A DNA stretch of 64,000 nt from Achatina immaculata (GCA_009760885.1 CM019693.1:45381251-45445250), one strand, 5' to 3'. Counted from the first letter of the stretch, positions 9,990-22,467 are shown. Notes: generated by a model from the sequence alone, not told the origin. Numbers and translations: made by a program.

Positions 9990-10740
9990 CAGCTGCCGAT
10001 TTCAGCAACTTTCCGAGCTATTGAAACTCACTACTCATTCCTGTACACATGACACGTCTCCGTTCCTCTCTGTTCTTGATCTGTTCTTGCCAACTGTCAG
10101 TTCCAAGAACGCCTTTAGCTTCTTTTAGATTGTCTCGGCATCGTTGTCTAGGTCTGCCTCGTTTCTATCCCCTCTGCCTCTTAGTCTATCCCCTTTTCAT
10201 CTCTTCTGTATAGCCCATTTTGGTTTGTCTATCCTCCATACTTTCTAAATGGCCGAGCCACCTCAGTCTGCTGTTTTTCCTAAAGACTGTTATAAGCGGA
10301 GTATTTAAATAATCTACAGATTACGAAATAACGAAATCTACTCGTTGTATGTTGTTATTTCCTACCTTCTATTGTTGTGTTATAGGGCCTCTTATCTCCG
10401 TATAGTACAACTTGTCTAGTCTGCATCATATACTTTTAGTTTTTTGTTGTGGGATACAAATTTTTTATTGCAACAAGCTGGAAACAAGAGATAATGTCCC
10501 CTTAGACAATTTGTATTCTAGCCCTTATCTCATGTCTTATAATACTGGATCTACTGAATTTTGTTCCTAAGTATTTATAGGAATCTTTTCTTTTATTCTT
10601 GATACCTTCTACTTGGACGTGTTTTCCATGTTTATCTTTTGGCCTTGCTGTTCTTGTCATTCAGTTTTCTCCTGGCATCTCCCTGCTTCAGGCCTGCTCT
10701 TATTTGGACTGACTGAAGGTTTGACTGAATGTTTGACTGA
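9990..10740 (-). mobile_element. Decayed LINE 3' fragment (duplicate 1)
   Basis: Broken minus-strand frames give YKYLGTKFSRSS near 10560 and SRLRWLGHLESMED near 10260. Both are hallmark C-terminal segments of RTE-like polymerases. Multiple stops; no single frame spans it. Confidence 0.7.
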
Positions 10741-11399
10741 TGGGTTTGGCTGAAGGTTTGACTGAAGGTTTCCTTCCTATGTGAGTAGATTCACGCGCCT
10801 GTAAAAATTCATTCAGATAACATACAACTTTTTACTGTCTCTGTGAATCATTATCCTTGTTCGTTCTTCGTGACATTTTCCTCATATTATTAGCGTGATT
10901 ATTTCAACACAGAACTTGGGTGTGTCATTTCTCCTGCAGAATTATTATTCGCAGCAGATAATTTAAATAGAAATAGTAAAACTGAAAGTTTTCTTCTGTG
11001 ATCTCGCATCTAATGTGGATAATAAGAAAATGGAATCTTCTGCTTCAAATACCAGACATTACTTCCAGATTCTGATCTTTGTTCACATAATAACCCACGA
11101 TATTTAAAGCTTTCCCTTAACCAGAATCACACTCAGTTAAAATGATTAGCTAACATTATTAACACGTTACTATGGAACTGAAAGAATTAATATTGGGCTT
11201 TCTTTTTTTAAAGTAGTTCTTACAGAACAAATCAATAACAATCATAGGAAGATTATCTTACTGAATGTACCCTGCAAGTTTACTTTCGTCGTTTTCATAA
11301 AGGATTTAAGTTTACGATTTAGATAGCTAGGCCATCTGTAAAGCCACTTTAGCTTAAACGTAGCTGCAGAAACACTAAAATAAACGACAGAATTCCTAT

Positions 11400-11950
11400 A
11401 TCTGGGACACATGATGATGGGAAATGTCACAAGAAAATTAACAGAAGAAGGTGCACATCCAAAAGAATGAAAAGTATTTTTACTTCAAAATACGTATATA
11501 TAGTACAGTACTTGAACCTGACAGATCTTAGGCGTGATGTATAATCTACATTCCTTTATGGTGTAGAAGCTTTGACATTAAATAAGAGAATACAAAATGA
11601 TATTGAGACTCTCGAATACAGAAAAATAAAATGAATTTCTCGGACATAAAAAAAAACAAAGACGAGACGTAGCACATCAACTGTTTTTTTAATCACGAAA
11701 AACATAAGAACCAGACAGATAAAATAATTGGATGTATCAAAAGTTACAGAACAATAATTAATACAATGCTCTAGGGAACTATTAATGGAAAAAGAATCAG
11801 AGGCCAGCAGTGATACATAAACGGACAACAGAAGGAAATAGACGAGCTTCAACATAGGTCCACTGTTACAGAAAGTGACGTAGAAGATTGGAGGTCCATT
11901 GTATTCAACCTTTCCTGGGGAAACAGAATAAGATGATGATGATTGCAAGG
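11400..11950 (+). mobile_element. Decayed LINE 3' fragment with (GAT)n tail (duplicate 1)
   Basis: Broken plus-strand frames give ALTLNKRIQNDIETLE, then GTINGKRIRGQQ and DVEDWRSIVFNLSWGNRIR. The last is the usual C-terminus of an RTE-like LINE and is followed at once by GATGATGATGATT as a microsatellite tail. Stops and shifts throughout. Confidence 0.7.
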
Positions 11951-12198
11951 CAATAGAATGAGAAAGAAAACATGTAAGATGAAGATGCATCAAATGTTCT
12001 TGTCATGTACTATGCTGTAGTGATATACTTACTTTCTTGTCATGTACTTCTTGTTGTTGATTTTTTTTCAAAAATTGACCTGCTCAGTCCACGTAAAATA
12101 AAACTATTGTATTTTCAATTTTAAACTCACTTCATCTACAAACATACAACCAGCTTCTTCGGAAGAATAATGAATAGATTCATATTTTCTTCTTTGAG

Positions 12199-12945
12199 CA
12201 GCTGCCGATTTCAGCAACTTTCCGAGCTATTGAAACTGATTCCTGTAGACACGACACGTCTCTGTTCCTCTCTGTTCTTGATCTGTTCTTGCCAACTGTC
12301 AGTTCCAAGAACGCCTTTAGCTTCTTTTAGATTGTCTCGGCATCGTTGTCTAAGTCTGCCTCATTTCTATCCCCTCTACCTCTTAGTCTATCCCCTTTTC
12401 ATCTCTTCTGTATAGCCCATTTTTGTTTGTCTATCCTCCATACTTTCTAAATGGCCGAGCCACCTCAGTCTGCTGTTTTTCCTAAAGACTGTTATAAGCG
12501 GAGTATTTAAATAATCTACAGATTACGAAATAACGAAATCTACTCGTTGTATATTGTTATTTCCTACCTTCTATTGTTGTGTTATAGGGCCTCTTATCTC
12601 CATATAGTACAACTGGTCTAGTCTGTATCATATAGTTTTAGTTTTTTGTTGTGGGATACAAATTTTTTATTGCAACAAGCTGGAAACAAGAGATAATGTC
12701 CCCTTAGACAATTTGTATTCTAGCCCTTATCTCATGTCTTATAATACTGGATCTACTGAATTTTGTTCCTAAGTATTTATAGGAATCTTTTATTCTTGAT
12801 ACTTTCTACTTGGACGTGTTTTCCATGTTTATCTTTTGGCCTTGCTGTTCTTGTCATTCAGTTTTCTCCTGCCATCTCCCTGCTTCAGGTCTGCTCTTAT
12901 TTGGATTGACTGAAGGACTGACTGAAAGTTTGACTGAATGTTTGA
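12199..12945 (-). mobile_element. Decayed LINE 3' fragment (duplicate 2)
   Basis: Duplicate of 9990-10740 with the same landmarks (the GGCCGAGCCACCTCAG segment near 12452) and independent point changes. Confidence 0.7.
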
Positions 12946-13609
12946 CTGATGGGTTTGGCTGAAGGTTTGACTGAAGGTTTCCTTCCTATGTGAGTAGATT
13001 CACACGCCTGTAAAAATTCATTCAGATAACATACAACTTTTTACTGTCTCTGTGAATCATTATCCTTGTTCGTTCTTCGTGACATTTTCCTCATATTATT
13101 AGCGTGATTATTTCAACAGAGAACTTGGGTGTGTCATTTCTCCTGCAGAATTATTATTCGCAGCAGATAATTTAAATAGAAATAGTAAAAATGAAAGTTT
13201 TCTTCTGTGATCTCGCATCTAATGTGGATAATAAGAAAATGGAATCTTCTGCTTCAAATACAATACATTACTTCCAGATTCTGATCTTTGTTCACATAAT
13301 AACCCACGATATTTAAAGCTTTCCCTTAACCAGAATCACATTCAGTTAAAATTATTAGCTAACATTATTAACACGTTACTATGGAACTGAAAGAATTGAT
13401 ATTGGGGTTTCTTTTTTTTTTCGAAAGTAGTTCTTACAGAACAAATCAATAACAATCATAGGAAGATTATCCTACTGAATGTAGTCTTCAAGTTTACTTT
13501 CGTCATTTTCATAAAGGATTTAAGTTTACGATTTAGATAGCTAGGCCATCTGTAAAGCCACTTTAGCTTAAACGTAGCTGGAGAAACACTAAAATAAACG
13601 ACAGAATTC

Positions 13610-14165
13610 CTATATCTGGGACACATGATGATGGGAAATGTCACAAGGAAATTAACAGAAGAAGGTGCACTTCCAAAAGAATGAAAAGTATTTTTACTTC
13701 AAAATACGTGTATATAGTACAGTACTTGAACCTGACAGATGTTAGACGTGATGTATAATCTCCATTCCTATATGGTGTAGAAGCTTTGACATTAAATAAG
13801 AGAATACAAAATGATATTGAGACTCTCGAATACAGAAAAATAAAATGAATTTCGCGGACATAAAAAAAAAACAAAGACGAGACGTAGCACATCAACTGTT
13901 TTTTTTTATCACGAAAAACATAAGAACCAGACAGATAAAATAATTGGATGTATCAAAAGGTACAGAACAATAATTAATACAATGCTCTAGGGAACTATTA
14001 ATGGAAAAAGAATCAGAGGCTGGCAGTGATACATAAACGGACAACAGAAGGAGATAGACGAGCTTCAACATAGGTCCACTGTTACAGAAAGTGATGTAGA
14101 AGATTGGAGGTCCATTGTATTCAATCTTTCCTGGGGAAACAGAATAAGATGATGATGATTGCAAG
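13610..14165 (+). mobile_element. Decayed LINE 3' fragment with (GAT)n tail (duplicate 2)
   Basis: Duplicate of 11400-11950, again ending in GATGATGATGATT. The plus-strand frames are damaged in the same places plus a few new ones. Confidence 0.7.
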
Positions 14166-14210
14166 GCAATAGAATGAGAAAGAAAACATGTAAGATGAAG
14201 ATGCATCAAA

Positions 14211-14800
14211 TGTTCTTGTCATGTACTATGCTGTAGTGATATACTTAGTTTCTTGTCATGTACTATGCTGTAGTGTTAGTTTCTTGTCATGTACTATGCT
14301 GTAGCGATATACTTAGTTTCTTGTCATGTACTATGCTGTAGTGATATACTTAGTTTCTTGTCATGTACTATGCTGTAGCGATATACTTAGTTTCTTGTCA
14401 TGTACTATGCTGTAGCGATATACTTAGTTTCTTGTCATGTACTATGCTGTAGCGATATACTTAGTTTCTTGTCATGTACTATGCTGTAGCGATATACTTA
14501 GTTTCTTGTCATGTACTATGCTGTAGTGATATACTTAGTTTCTTGTCATGTACTATGCTGTAGTGATATACTTAGTTTCTTGTCATGTACTATGCTGTAG
14601 TGATATACTTAGTTTCTTGTCATGTACTATGCTGTAGTGATATACTTAGTTTCTTGTCATGTACTATGCTGTAGCGATATACTTAGTTTCTTGTCATGTA
14701 CTATGCTGTAGTGATATACTTAGTTTCTTGTCATGTACTATGCTGTAGTGATATACTTAGTTTCTTGTCATGTACTATGCTGTAGTGATATACTTAGTTT
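14211..14800. repeat. 37-bp minisatellite, about 16 units
   Basis: The unit starts TTTCTTGTCATGTACTATGC and is followed by TGTAGTGATATACTTAG. Units alternate between TGTAGTGATA and TGTAGCGATA. One short unit lies near 14249. A single unit also ends the first 2.2-kb duplicate (about 11998-12035), so the array grew from a pre-existing seed. Confidence 0.95.
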
Positions 14801-14854
14801 CTTTTACGCTTCCTGGATTTTGCCCATATATTGAGGTCTAAGTTTTTATTGCAG

Positions 14855-14963
14855 GCTCATCATCATCATCATGATCATCATCATCACTATCACCACCACC
14901 ACCACCATCATCATCATCTTCATCATCATCATCATGATCATCATCATGATCATGATCACCATC

Positions 14964-14997
<34 letters not shown>

Positions 14998-15002
14998 TCA
15001 TG
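14855..15002. repeat. (CAT/CAC)n microsatellite, LINE tail
   Basis: About 148 bp of CAT, CAC and occasional GAT triplets. It abuts the 3' end of a minus-strand LINE, where it reads as (ATG/GTG)n, the expected tail. The His-rich plus-strand frame through it is an artefact. Confidence 0.9.
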
Positions 15003-15572
15003 TGCTATGCCGGTGGACGAAGAGGATTATGTTTCTCCACAAATCTTGACCTTTGATGTTTTCCATCAGCTCATCTGGTGACCTTTTCTTGTGTCTTCGA
15101 GTCAGATATCCATGATTTTTTTCTCTTGATTTTCCTCTGCATCGCTTCCCGTTTATTTTTTTCTGCTGTTTTGACGGTTTCAAGTCTTCTTCTTCTCATT
15201 GTATGTCGTTTTCTTGTGGATTTAATGAGGTTCTTTTCCACACCTGCTTGCTTAGTAGCTGTCCAAGGTACTCTTAACATTCTTCTGAGAAACCACATCT
15301 CTGTTGCCTCTAGTGATTTTGCATCGATCTACTGATTTCTATGATTCACTTCCATAGAGTATGGCAGCTCACTGTAGCATTTTAAAACTGTTTTTCTGAT
15401 GTTCATTGATAGATATACATTGCACAAAATATTTATCATTTGTTAGAAAGCTGTTTTAGCTTGGTATATATCATCTGCTTATTTTAGGTTATTCACGTTA
15501 TATTCCCCCAGCTGGAATTCCTGGTTTATTATTGATTTCTCTCATGATATTTTCACTGTACATAGAGAACAA
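15003..15572 (-). mobile_element. RTE-like LINE 3' fragment
   Basis: The minus strand reads, in broken frames, YSENIMREINN and a damaged YADD-region context near 15470-15560, then MWFLRRMLRVPWTATK (about 15298) and SPDELMENIKGQDLWRN (about 15060). The C-terminus sits against the (CAT)n tract. Its upstream end is caught in the 776-bp duplication. Confidence 0.75.
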
Positions 15573-17036
15573 ATCTGATCAGAGGACAGATAAACAATAT
15601 GACATAAGGACTGCAGTAGAACTAGTAATAAAGGCAAATATAGGCGTACTGTACAGTTATACAAAGCGATAGAGGGAGTGAGGATAGTGATAAAAAACAA
15701 ATAGCAGAAATTATGAGAGTAAGATGAGAATGTATAAATGAAAAACGTACAACATCCAATATTTCGGCGTGAGCCTTTCTTCAAGGATTACATACACAGA
15801 CACACCACAGCATATAACTAAAAGAAAATGCCAAGCATTCTGGTATATTCTTTAGAAAGAGGGATGCCAGAAATATAGGTTTTTCCATTTTCTGTACCAT
15901 ACGTCTCTAAATACCTTTATGATCAGAGGACACATCGTCGGCTACCTCCACGCTTTATTAGTTGATATTTACTTCACATATTTGTTACCAGGATGTCTGC
16001 TTCTTTATTCTACCACACGTCAAAAAATGTTCTCAGATCTTTGCCTTTAGCATTTATATCTTCTTCCATCCTCATTCTTACTTTATATGATCTTCAAATG
16101 GAGTCAATGAAGTATACAGCTAAGTCTTTGTGTAGAGTCTGATACTACGATCATATACTGAGTTTTAGCACAGCCTGATAATATGATAATATATTGAGTT
16201 TGATGTTTTAGCACAGCCTGATATTATGGTAATATATTAAGTTATAGCACAGCCTGATATTAGGTTATTCACGTTATATTCCCCCAGCTGGAATTCCTGG
16301 TTTATTATTGATTTCTCTCATGATATTTTCACTGTACATAGAGAACAAATCTGATCAGAGGACAGATAAACAATATGACATAAGGACTGCAGTAGAACTA
16401 GTAATAAAGGCAAATATAGGCGTACTGTACAGTTATACAAAGCGATAGAGGGAGTGAGGATAGTGATAAAAAACAAATAGCAGAAATTATGAGAGTAAGA
16501 TGAGAATGTATAAATGAAAAACGTACAACATCCAATATTTCGGCGTGAGCCTTTCTTCAAGGATTACATACACAGACACACCACAGCATATAACTAAAAG
16601 AAAATGCCAAGCATTCTGGTATATTCTTTAGAAAGAGGGATGCCAGAAATATAGGTTTTTCCATTTTCTGTACCATACGTCTCTAAATACCTTTATGATC
16701 AGAGGACACATCGTCGGCTACCTCCACGCTTTATTAGTTGATATTTACTTCACATATTTGTTACCAGGATGTCTGCTTCTTTATTCTACCACACGTCAAA
16801 AAATGTTCTCAGATCTTTGCCTTTAGCATTTATATCTTCTTCCATCCTCATTCTTACTTTATATGATCTTCAAATGGAGTCAATGAAGTATACAGCTAAG
16901 TCTTTGTGTAGAGTCTGATACTACGATCATATACTGAGTTTTAGCACAGCCTGATAATATGATAATATATTGAGTTTGATGTTTTAGCACAGCCTGATAT
17001 TATGGTAATATATTAAGTTATAGCACAGCCTGATAT
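15485..17036. repeat. 776-bp near-identical tandem duplication
   Basis: 15485-16260 and 16261-17036 match with a constant 776-bp offset, and I noticed no differences by eye. Content: part of the LINE above, about 570 bp of unannotated sequence, and a start of the 36-bp minisatellite. The join falls inside the minisatellite motif CAGCCTGATAT. Confidence 0.9.
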
Positions 17037-17572
17037 TATGGTCATATATTGAGTTATAAATTATATTGCAGCCTGATATTATGGTCATATATAGAGTATT
17101 AGCACAGCCTGATATTATGGTCATATAATGAGTTTTAGGTTTTAGCACAGAGAGATAATATGGTCATATACTGAGTTTTAGCATAGAGAGATAATATGGT
17201 CATATATTGAGTTTTAGCACAGAGTGATAATATGGCCATATACTGAGTTTTAGCACAGAGTGATAATATGGTCATATACTGAGTTTTAGCACAGAGAGAT
17301 AATATGGTCATATATTGAGTTTTAGCACAGAGTGATAATATGGTCATATACTAAGTTTTAGCACAGAGTGATAATATGGTCATATATTGAGTTTTAATGC
17401 AGCATGATCATATGGTCATATATAAAGCTATAGAACAGTCTAATATTATGGTCATTTGTTGAATTTCAGCACACCCTAATAATACTGTCATATATTGAGT
17501 TTTAATGCAGCCTAATGTTATGGTCATATACAGAGATTTAGCACAGCCTGATATTATGGTCATACGTTGAGT
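16140..17572. repeat. 36-bp minisatellite (TTTTAGCACAG family)
   Basis: The unit is about GAGTTTTAGCACAGAGTGAT followed by AATATGGTCATATACT. It is most regular at 17135-17400, where 36 bp equals 12 codons and creates an open frame (17135-17347, minus). Looser copies extend on both sides. The array appears to resume at 25273 on the far side of the LINE A insertion. Confidence 0.9.
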
Positions 17573-17893
17573 TTACGGTTAACGGGGTAGGGGTATCCAT
17601 TATCAAAAGAGAAGTAAGACGCCTCCTTACCTCCGTCAGTCTACGGGACACCCTTGGTTGAGTGCCCGTATAGCCCCCTATCAGGGTGATGTGAAACCGT
17701 GGGAGCAGGTGGTGGATGGAATGGGAGAGCAGCCGACAGATAATGTTGGTTATGGTCACCATTCTATGATGGTAGGCAGATGATTTCAATGTAGGGACAA
17801 TGGCTACGATCACTGACTAGTACAGTCACTGCCCAGAAGGAAAGCAATGGTAAACTATCTTCTGGAAATATACTAAGAAACCAAAACAGCAAC

Positions 17894-18511
17894 ATGGAAG
17901 GTCAGATAGAAAAAAGATCTGGTGGTGAGTCCCCCAGGCCAAATAGATCTAATTTTAACACTGGGGAAGAGTGTGAGACAGAGGTCAGTACTAGTAATTG
18001 TGATGACGGACAAAATCCTGACGGTGTTACTAAGGAAAACCCCTGCATCAAACTAAACAGAAAAATAAGAGTAAGAACATGGAATGTGAGAAGTATGTAT
18101 GAGGGAAAGTATAAAATAATAAGTGACGAGATGAAAAGAACGGGGATACACATTTTGAGATTCTGCGAACATCGATGGAAAGGATCAAGACACTTTAAGA
18201 GTGAGAATGATAATATCTTTATATACTCTGGTGGAGAAGTAGGAGGAAAGAATGGAATGGCTTTTTCCTTGGACAAATCAACATCAAAACCATTACTAGG
18301 TTACAATCCAGTAAGTGATAGAATCCTCACTATCAGACTTAAGGGCACTCCTATAAATGTAACAATCATCCAGATATATGCACCTACATCAGCAGCAGAC
18401 GAAGAGGAAGTAGAAGACTTTTATAACACACTGCAAACGACGATAGACCAGGTACGGAAAAATGATATTGTATTAATAATTGGGGATTTGCAAGGATTGG
18501 AACAGAAATAG
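17894..18511 (+). pseudogene. LINE A apurinic-like endonuclease domain
   Basis: A 205-codon frame. RTWNVRSMYEGKYK opens the endonuclease/exonuclease/phosphatase fold. HRWKGSRHF stands where active copies have a Glu-containing E-RW motif. IIQIYAPTSAADEEE and VLIIGDLQG follow (expected GDFNA; the Phe-Asn is lost and a frameshift follows). The reading continues in other frames: NETDDSLISFCMENEL around 18550, IDYILVPIRWRSSI around 18690, and a MKIKIKKTF frame at 18783-18995. The enzyme would nick target DNA to prime reverse transcription. Several frame breaks and the lost GDFN motif make this copy inactive. Confidence 0.85.
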
Positions 18512-19275
18512 CAGAAAATGAAGAATATGTTGTGGATAAATTTATCATAGGACATAGAAATGAGACAGATGACAGTCTAATATCGTTTTGCATGGAAAAT
18601 GAGCTAATGATCGCTAACACACTTTTTAAACAACATCCAAGAAGACTTTACACATAGACATTATCTGACGGGAAAACCAAGAATCAAATAGATTACATTT
18701 TAGTGCCGATAAGGTGGAGATCAAGTATAACATCAGTAAAAACTTTACCAGGTGCTGATTGTGACACGGGCCATGAGCAGACATGAAGATAAAGATAAAA
18801 AAGACATTTACGGGATCAAGACCACTCCGCTTTGATCTTACAAAAATACCAGAACAATACGGTAGAGAAGTGAAGAACCGTTTCGAAATTCTGATGGCTG
18901 TACAGGAGGAGATAACACCAGATGAACAGGCTACACAAGCCAGAGATATCTTAATAACAACAGCTAAAGATGTGGTTCCAGTAAAGAAAACATAAAAGAA
19001 TGGATGGATTACAGCAGGCACACTAGAACTGACAAAACAACGTAGAGAAATGAAGACGCAATGGAAAGTGACAAACAACAACAAAGAGGAATATAAATCT
19101 TAACGAAAGAAGTACGAAGAAATATAAGAAAAGACTAAAAAAAACCCCAATACATACAAGATTGTTGTGAAAGAATAGAAGGACATCAAAAATGTGGAAG
19201 AGATAGTGAAATGTTTAAAGAAATGAAGACAATGGCGAGAAATGTCACACCTAAGCTAATGTAATTTGTGACGAG

Positions 19276-19587
19276 ATGGGGAATACCTTGACAGAGACAG
19301 AGGAAATTCTAGAAAGATGGAAGGAATATTGCAGAGGAATCTATGAAACAACAGACTGTGAAGGCATAAATCAACAATGTGAATTATTATTGGAGGAGAA
19401 GGAACCCGAACCGACAATTGAAGAAGTTTTATGGGCAATAAAGAATATGAAAAATGGTAAATTACCAGGATGTGGTGAGATAGCAGCTGAACTTATTAAA
19501 GCAGGAGGAAAGGAATGTGCAAAATCTATCATGCACTATATAAAAAGATATGGGATTCACGTATTTTGTCAAAAGAATGGAAAATAA
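19276..19587 (+). pseudogene. LINE A linker before RT
   Basis: A 103-codon frame reading TLTETEEILERWKEYCRGIYE, VLWAIKNMKNGKLPGCGEIAAELIKAGG and HVFCQKNGK. This is the conserved approach to the RT domain in RTE-like LINEs. It runs into the target-site duplication of the I-like insertion at 19579-19589. Confidence 0.8.
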
Positions 19588-19621
19588 CTTCTTCTTCTTC
19601 TTCTTCGTTCGCATTGTCTGT

Positions 19622-20590
19622 TTATATCTGCAGTCCTGTCTCTTGGATAAATTTCACTGTTTTTTGTAACTCATGTATGGAACCGTAGAGCTTATCTTCT
19701 TTAGTGGTTTCACTGGGCCAGTAATTATTTCTCAGTGTCTCGTAGTTGATGCAGTTCTGGAGGATATGTTCCACAGTTTGGGGCACCTGGGCACATGTAC
19801 ATAGATTAGTAGTACCAACCTTAAACTTTGTATACATATGACTTCGGAGTCGGCTGTGTCCTGTTCGGAGACGGAAGATGGTGACTTGTTCCTTTCTGTT
19901 TAGCATGTGATAGTCATCATGTGGTGGTGTTTGTGGCTTCCTGTAGGTTTTTATCATGCTTTTCTTCTGATTATAGGTGATTGGTATGTCTGGTTGCTCC
20001 ATTTCAGCGCCCTCTTTGGCCAGATGGTCAGCTTTCTCATTACCTGGTATCCCACAGTGGGAGGGAATCCATTGCAAAGTGACTCCATGTTGTAAGCCAA
20101 TTTTTGACAAGGCATCTTTAAGTTCTGGTAGTTTGTTGCACTGAAGAGCTTCCAGTACTGATCTCGCATCTGTGAGAATTACTACAGGACATGTATCAAT
20201 TCTGAAGTCTGATAGTTTTTCAACTGCAGCAATAATTGCCCTAACTTCTGCATCAAAGTTGTTGCAGTATTTACCAGTGGGTATGGAAATCTTGTCAATG
20301 GTGTTGTTTGGATATTCAATATATGCTCCTGCCCCTCCATTCTTTATGGCATTATGTGCAGATCCATCTGTATACACACGTATCCAGGTGACACATGGAT
20401 ATTTGTCATCTAGAACACTAAGTGTGGCTGTTGATCTTACAAGACTGCTCTGCATCTCACCATTCTGCACACCTTTCACTTCAGTCTGAATAGTTATTTG
20501 TGTATAATCTGCTTCTTTCCATGGTGTATGCTCTGGTACAGATGATAATGGAGCGACTACAGCTGGAAGGTCAGGTATCAGCTTACGCAT
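19622..20590 (-). pseudogene. RNase H region of I-like LINE
   Basis: A 322-codon frame. The first ~75 residues link to RT. RVYTDGSAHN, DAEVRAIIAAVEKL, ILTDARSVLEAL and WIPSHCGIPGNEKADHLAKE give the four RNase H acidic/His positions. A Cys-containing C-terminus (NLCTCAQVPQTVEHILQNC) ends at TGLQI. It overlaps the RT frame by a few bases (20583-20590), consistent with one single-base frameshift in an originally continuous ORF2. Confidence 0.88.
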
Positions 20591-21710
20591 ACGCTTGGCC
20601 TGATGAATGAAGCTGACTTCTTTTAAGCCGACTTAGTGCCAAGTTATTGAATCTCTCCTTCAGGGGATGGCTTACAGAGCTAAGGAATTTTTCTCCCATG
20701 GTCATGACCTTTGTGTCTCTACGTTCCTTTAGCGGTTGAAAACCAACTATTTTCTGCATTTCTACTATTGGTGTGGATCTCATTGCACCTGTGATAATCC
20801 GTAGTGACTGATTTTGAACCTTGTCTAGATTATGCAGCGTAGTGTTTGATGCTGTGCACCAAGATGTTGAGCCATATTCTAAATGTGGTAGAATACTTTG
20901 CTGATATACATTCTTTAGGATTCTTTCACTAGCTCCCCATGTGGTTCCACTCAATTTTCTTAATATGGCTAGTTTTCTTCTGGCTTTTGCTTCTGCACTG
21001 TTGATATGTTGCTTCCACGTCAGTTTTGAGTCAAGAGTCACTCCTAAGTAAGTGGGTTGGTTATCCATCCTTAAGGGTATTTCATTTACAAAGATCTTAC
21101 CTGCTTTCTGTTTAGATGAGAGGGTGAACAGAGTGGTACTTGATTTCTCTGTGTTGATACTTACACACCATTTGTTTGTCCATGATGTCAAGATGTCTGC
21201 TGCTCTTTGGAGTCTCTGTGTAGCAACTGTCGCATATTCATCTGTACACCACATGACCAGATCATCTGCATACAGTGCCGCTTTGATTCCATAGGGAAGT
21301 TCCTTGACCAGGTCATTAATGAATACAAGGAATAGTGTAGGCGAAAGGACTCCTCCTTGTGGTACACCGTGTCGCAGAAGTACTTTCTGGCTTTTGTGTC
21401 CATCCATTACTACTCTAGCTCTTCTATTGTGTAAATAGGACTTTATCCAGTTGTACAGTCTTTCATTCACATTGCAGTTTCTTAGTTTCCACAGCAGACC
21501 TTTTTTCCATACTTTATCAAAGGCTTTCTTCAGGTCTATCCACACTGCTAGTACAAGGTTTTTCTCTTGGAATGCATCCTCAATCTCTTGAGAGAGATAG
21601 GTCACTTGATCTTCCGTACTGTAGTACTGCCTAAATCCTGCTTGTTGTGGAACGAGAAGGTTTTCACTTTCTAGGTACCATTTTAGCCTCAGGTCAATGA
21701 TGCGTTCCAT
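20583..21710 (-). pseudogene. Reverse transcriptase domain of I-like LINE
   Basis: A 375-codon frame. QQAGFRQYYSTEDQV (RT motif region 2), LAVWIDLKKAFDKVW (motif A, catalytic Asp), HGVPQGGVLSPTLFLVFIND (motif B), AALYADDLVMW (motif C, two catalytic Asp) and TYLGVTLDSKLTW (motif E region) are all present in order. The thumb-like C-terminus ends at SSGQAYA, where a frameshift leads to the RNase H frame. All catalytic residues are visible, so the break is recent or minor. The N-terminal part of RT lies in another frame (21689-22042). Confidence 0.92.
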
Positions 21711-22467
21711 CGTTTTGCATAGGCAGCTATGAGACTGATTGGCCTGTAGCTGGAGGCAGTATCACTGTTTTTCCCTGATTTTAGCAGTGGTACCATGCTT
21801 GCTTCCTTCCAGATTTGAGGTAACTTACCTGTGCTCCAGCACATATTGAAAATATCCAACAGCTTTCCCATTGCTGCCATTCCCAGGTTCTTGATCATTT
21901 CATTGGACACTCCATCTGGTCCTGGTGATTTCCTTGGTTTCAGTTTACTAACTGCTAGGTCTAACTCACTGCGTGTGACTGGTGCATCCATGACCTCCAC
22001 TTTTCTGACTTGTTCTTCCTCTTTCTGTGGCTCGATGCGCACTGTACGCTCCTTCTCTGGATGGATATCAATGTTGCAGTCTGTGCAAACATGCGAGCAA
22101 AGTGATCTGCTACCTGCTTACCTGTAAGAGTTTTCCCATCCTCTATTAGTGTAACCTTTGTACTTCTTCCAGTACTCTCATCATTTAACTGTTTGATTAG
22201 TTTCCACAGTTTCCTTCCATCCTTTTCAAAGTTTAGGGACTCTGTTTTCTCTCTCCAACTTTCCCGTCTGGCTTGCAGCTTTGCTCTCTGAAATTTGGCC
22301 TTACAATGTTGGTAATTATTGTGGTGTTCTTGGCATGATCTATTTTCTGCTTGCTTTCGAGCTGCTTCCACGTCATCATGGAGTTTTCCCAGCTCACTAG
22401 ACCAGTATGGTTTATAGTCCCTGCGAGCTCCTCTGGGAATGGTTTCACGAGCGCCTGAAGGATACAA
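21689..22467 (-). pseudogene. I-like LINE linker and RT N-terminus, frame-broken
   Basis: Two overlapping frames cover this part. 21961-22467 reads KPYWSSELGKLHDDVEAARKQ and KLWKLIKQLNDE. 21689-22042 reads RSELDLAVSKLKPRKSPGPDG, IWKEASMVPLLKSGKN and SSYRPISLIA, which are RT motifs 0-1. The shift lies between them, within 21961-22042. Confidence 0.85.

Larger units (their letters stand above)
9838..14217. repeat. 2.2-kb direct tandem duplication
   Basis: Copy 1 is about 9838-12046 and copy 2 about 12047-14217, offset 2209 bp (for example ATTTTTTTTCAAAAATTGAC at 9851 and 12060). Many scattered substitutions and small indels separate the copies, so this is an older, real duplication and not a simple assembly echo. 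Each copy holds a minus-strand LINE 3' fragment, about 500 bp of unannotated AT-rich sequence (10740-11240; 12945-13450) and a plus-strand LINE 3' fragment. Confidence 0.9.
17575..19589 (+). mobile_element. LINE family A, 5' segment (leader and endonuclease)
   Basis: Five-prime part of an RTE-like LINE inserted in the 36-bp minisatellite. A non-coding leader runs 17575-17893 and includes AAGCAATGGTAAACTA near the end. The coding part starts at 17894. It is interrupted at 19589 by the I-like LINE and resumes at 24078. Total element length without the insert is about 3.2 kb. Confidence 0.88.

Noticed and set aside
11242..14209. Minus-strand ORFs MTFPIIMCPRYRN and MMHLHLTCFLSHS, present twice
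   Set aside because: They are antisense to LINE fragments in the 2.2-kb duplication; repetition comes from the duplication and not from a gene family.
14831..15056. His-rich and Ile/Thr-rich ORFs
   Set aside because: They are translations of the (CAT/CAC)n tail of a LINE in different frames.
15573..16140. Possible Penelope-like element from TATTTCGGCGTGAGCC text
   Set aside because: No RT or GIY-YIG motif could be read in either copy; a short resemblance only.
16140..17572. Regular 36-bp repeats reminiscent of a CRISPR array
   Set aside because: Units are contiguous without unique spacers and the genome is eukaryotic. The same holds for the 37-, 25-, 16-, 49- and 48-bp arrays.
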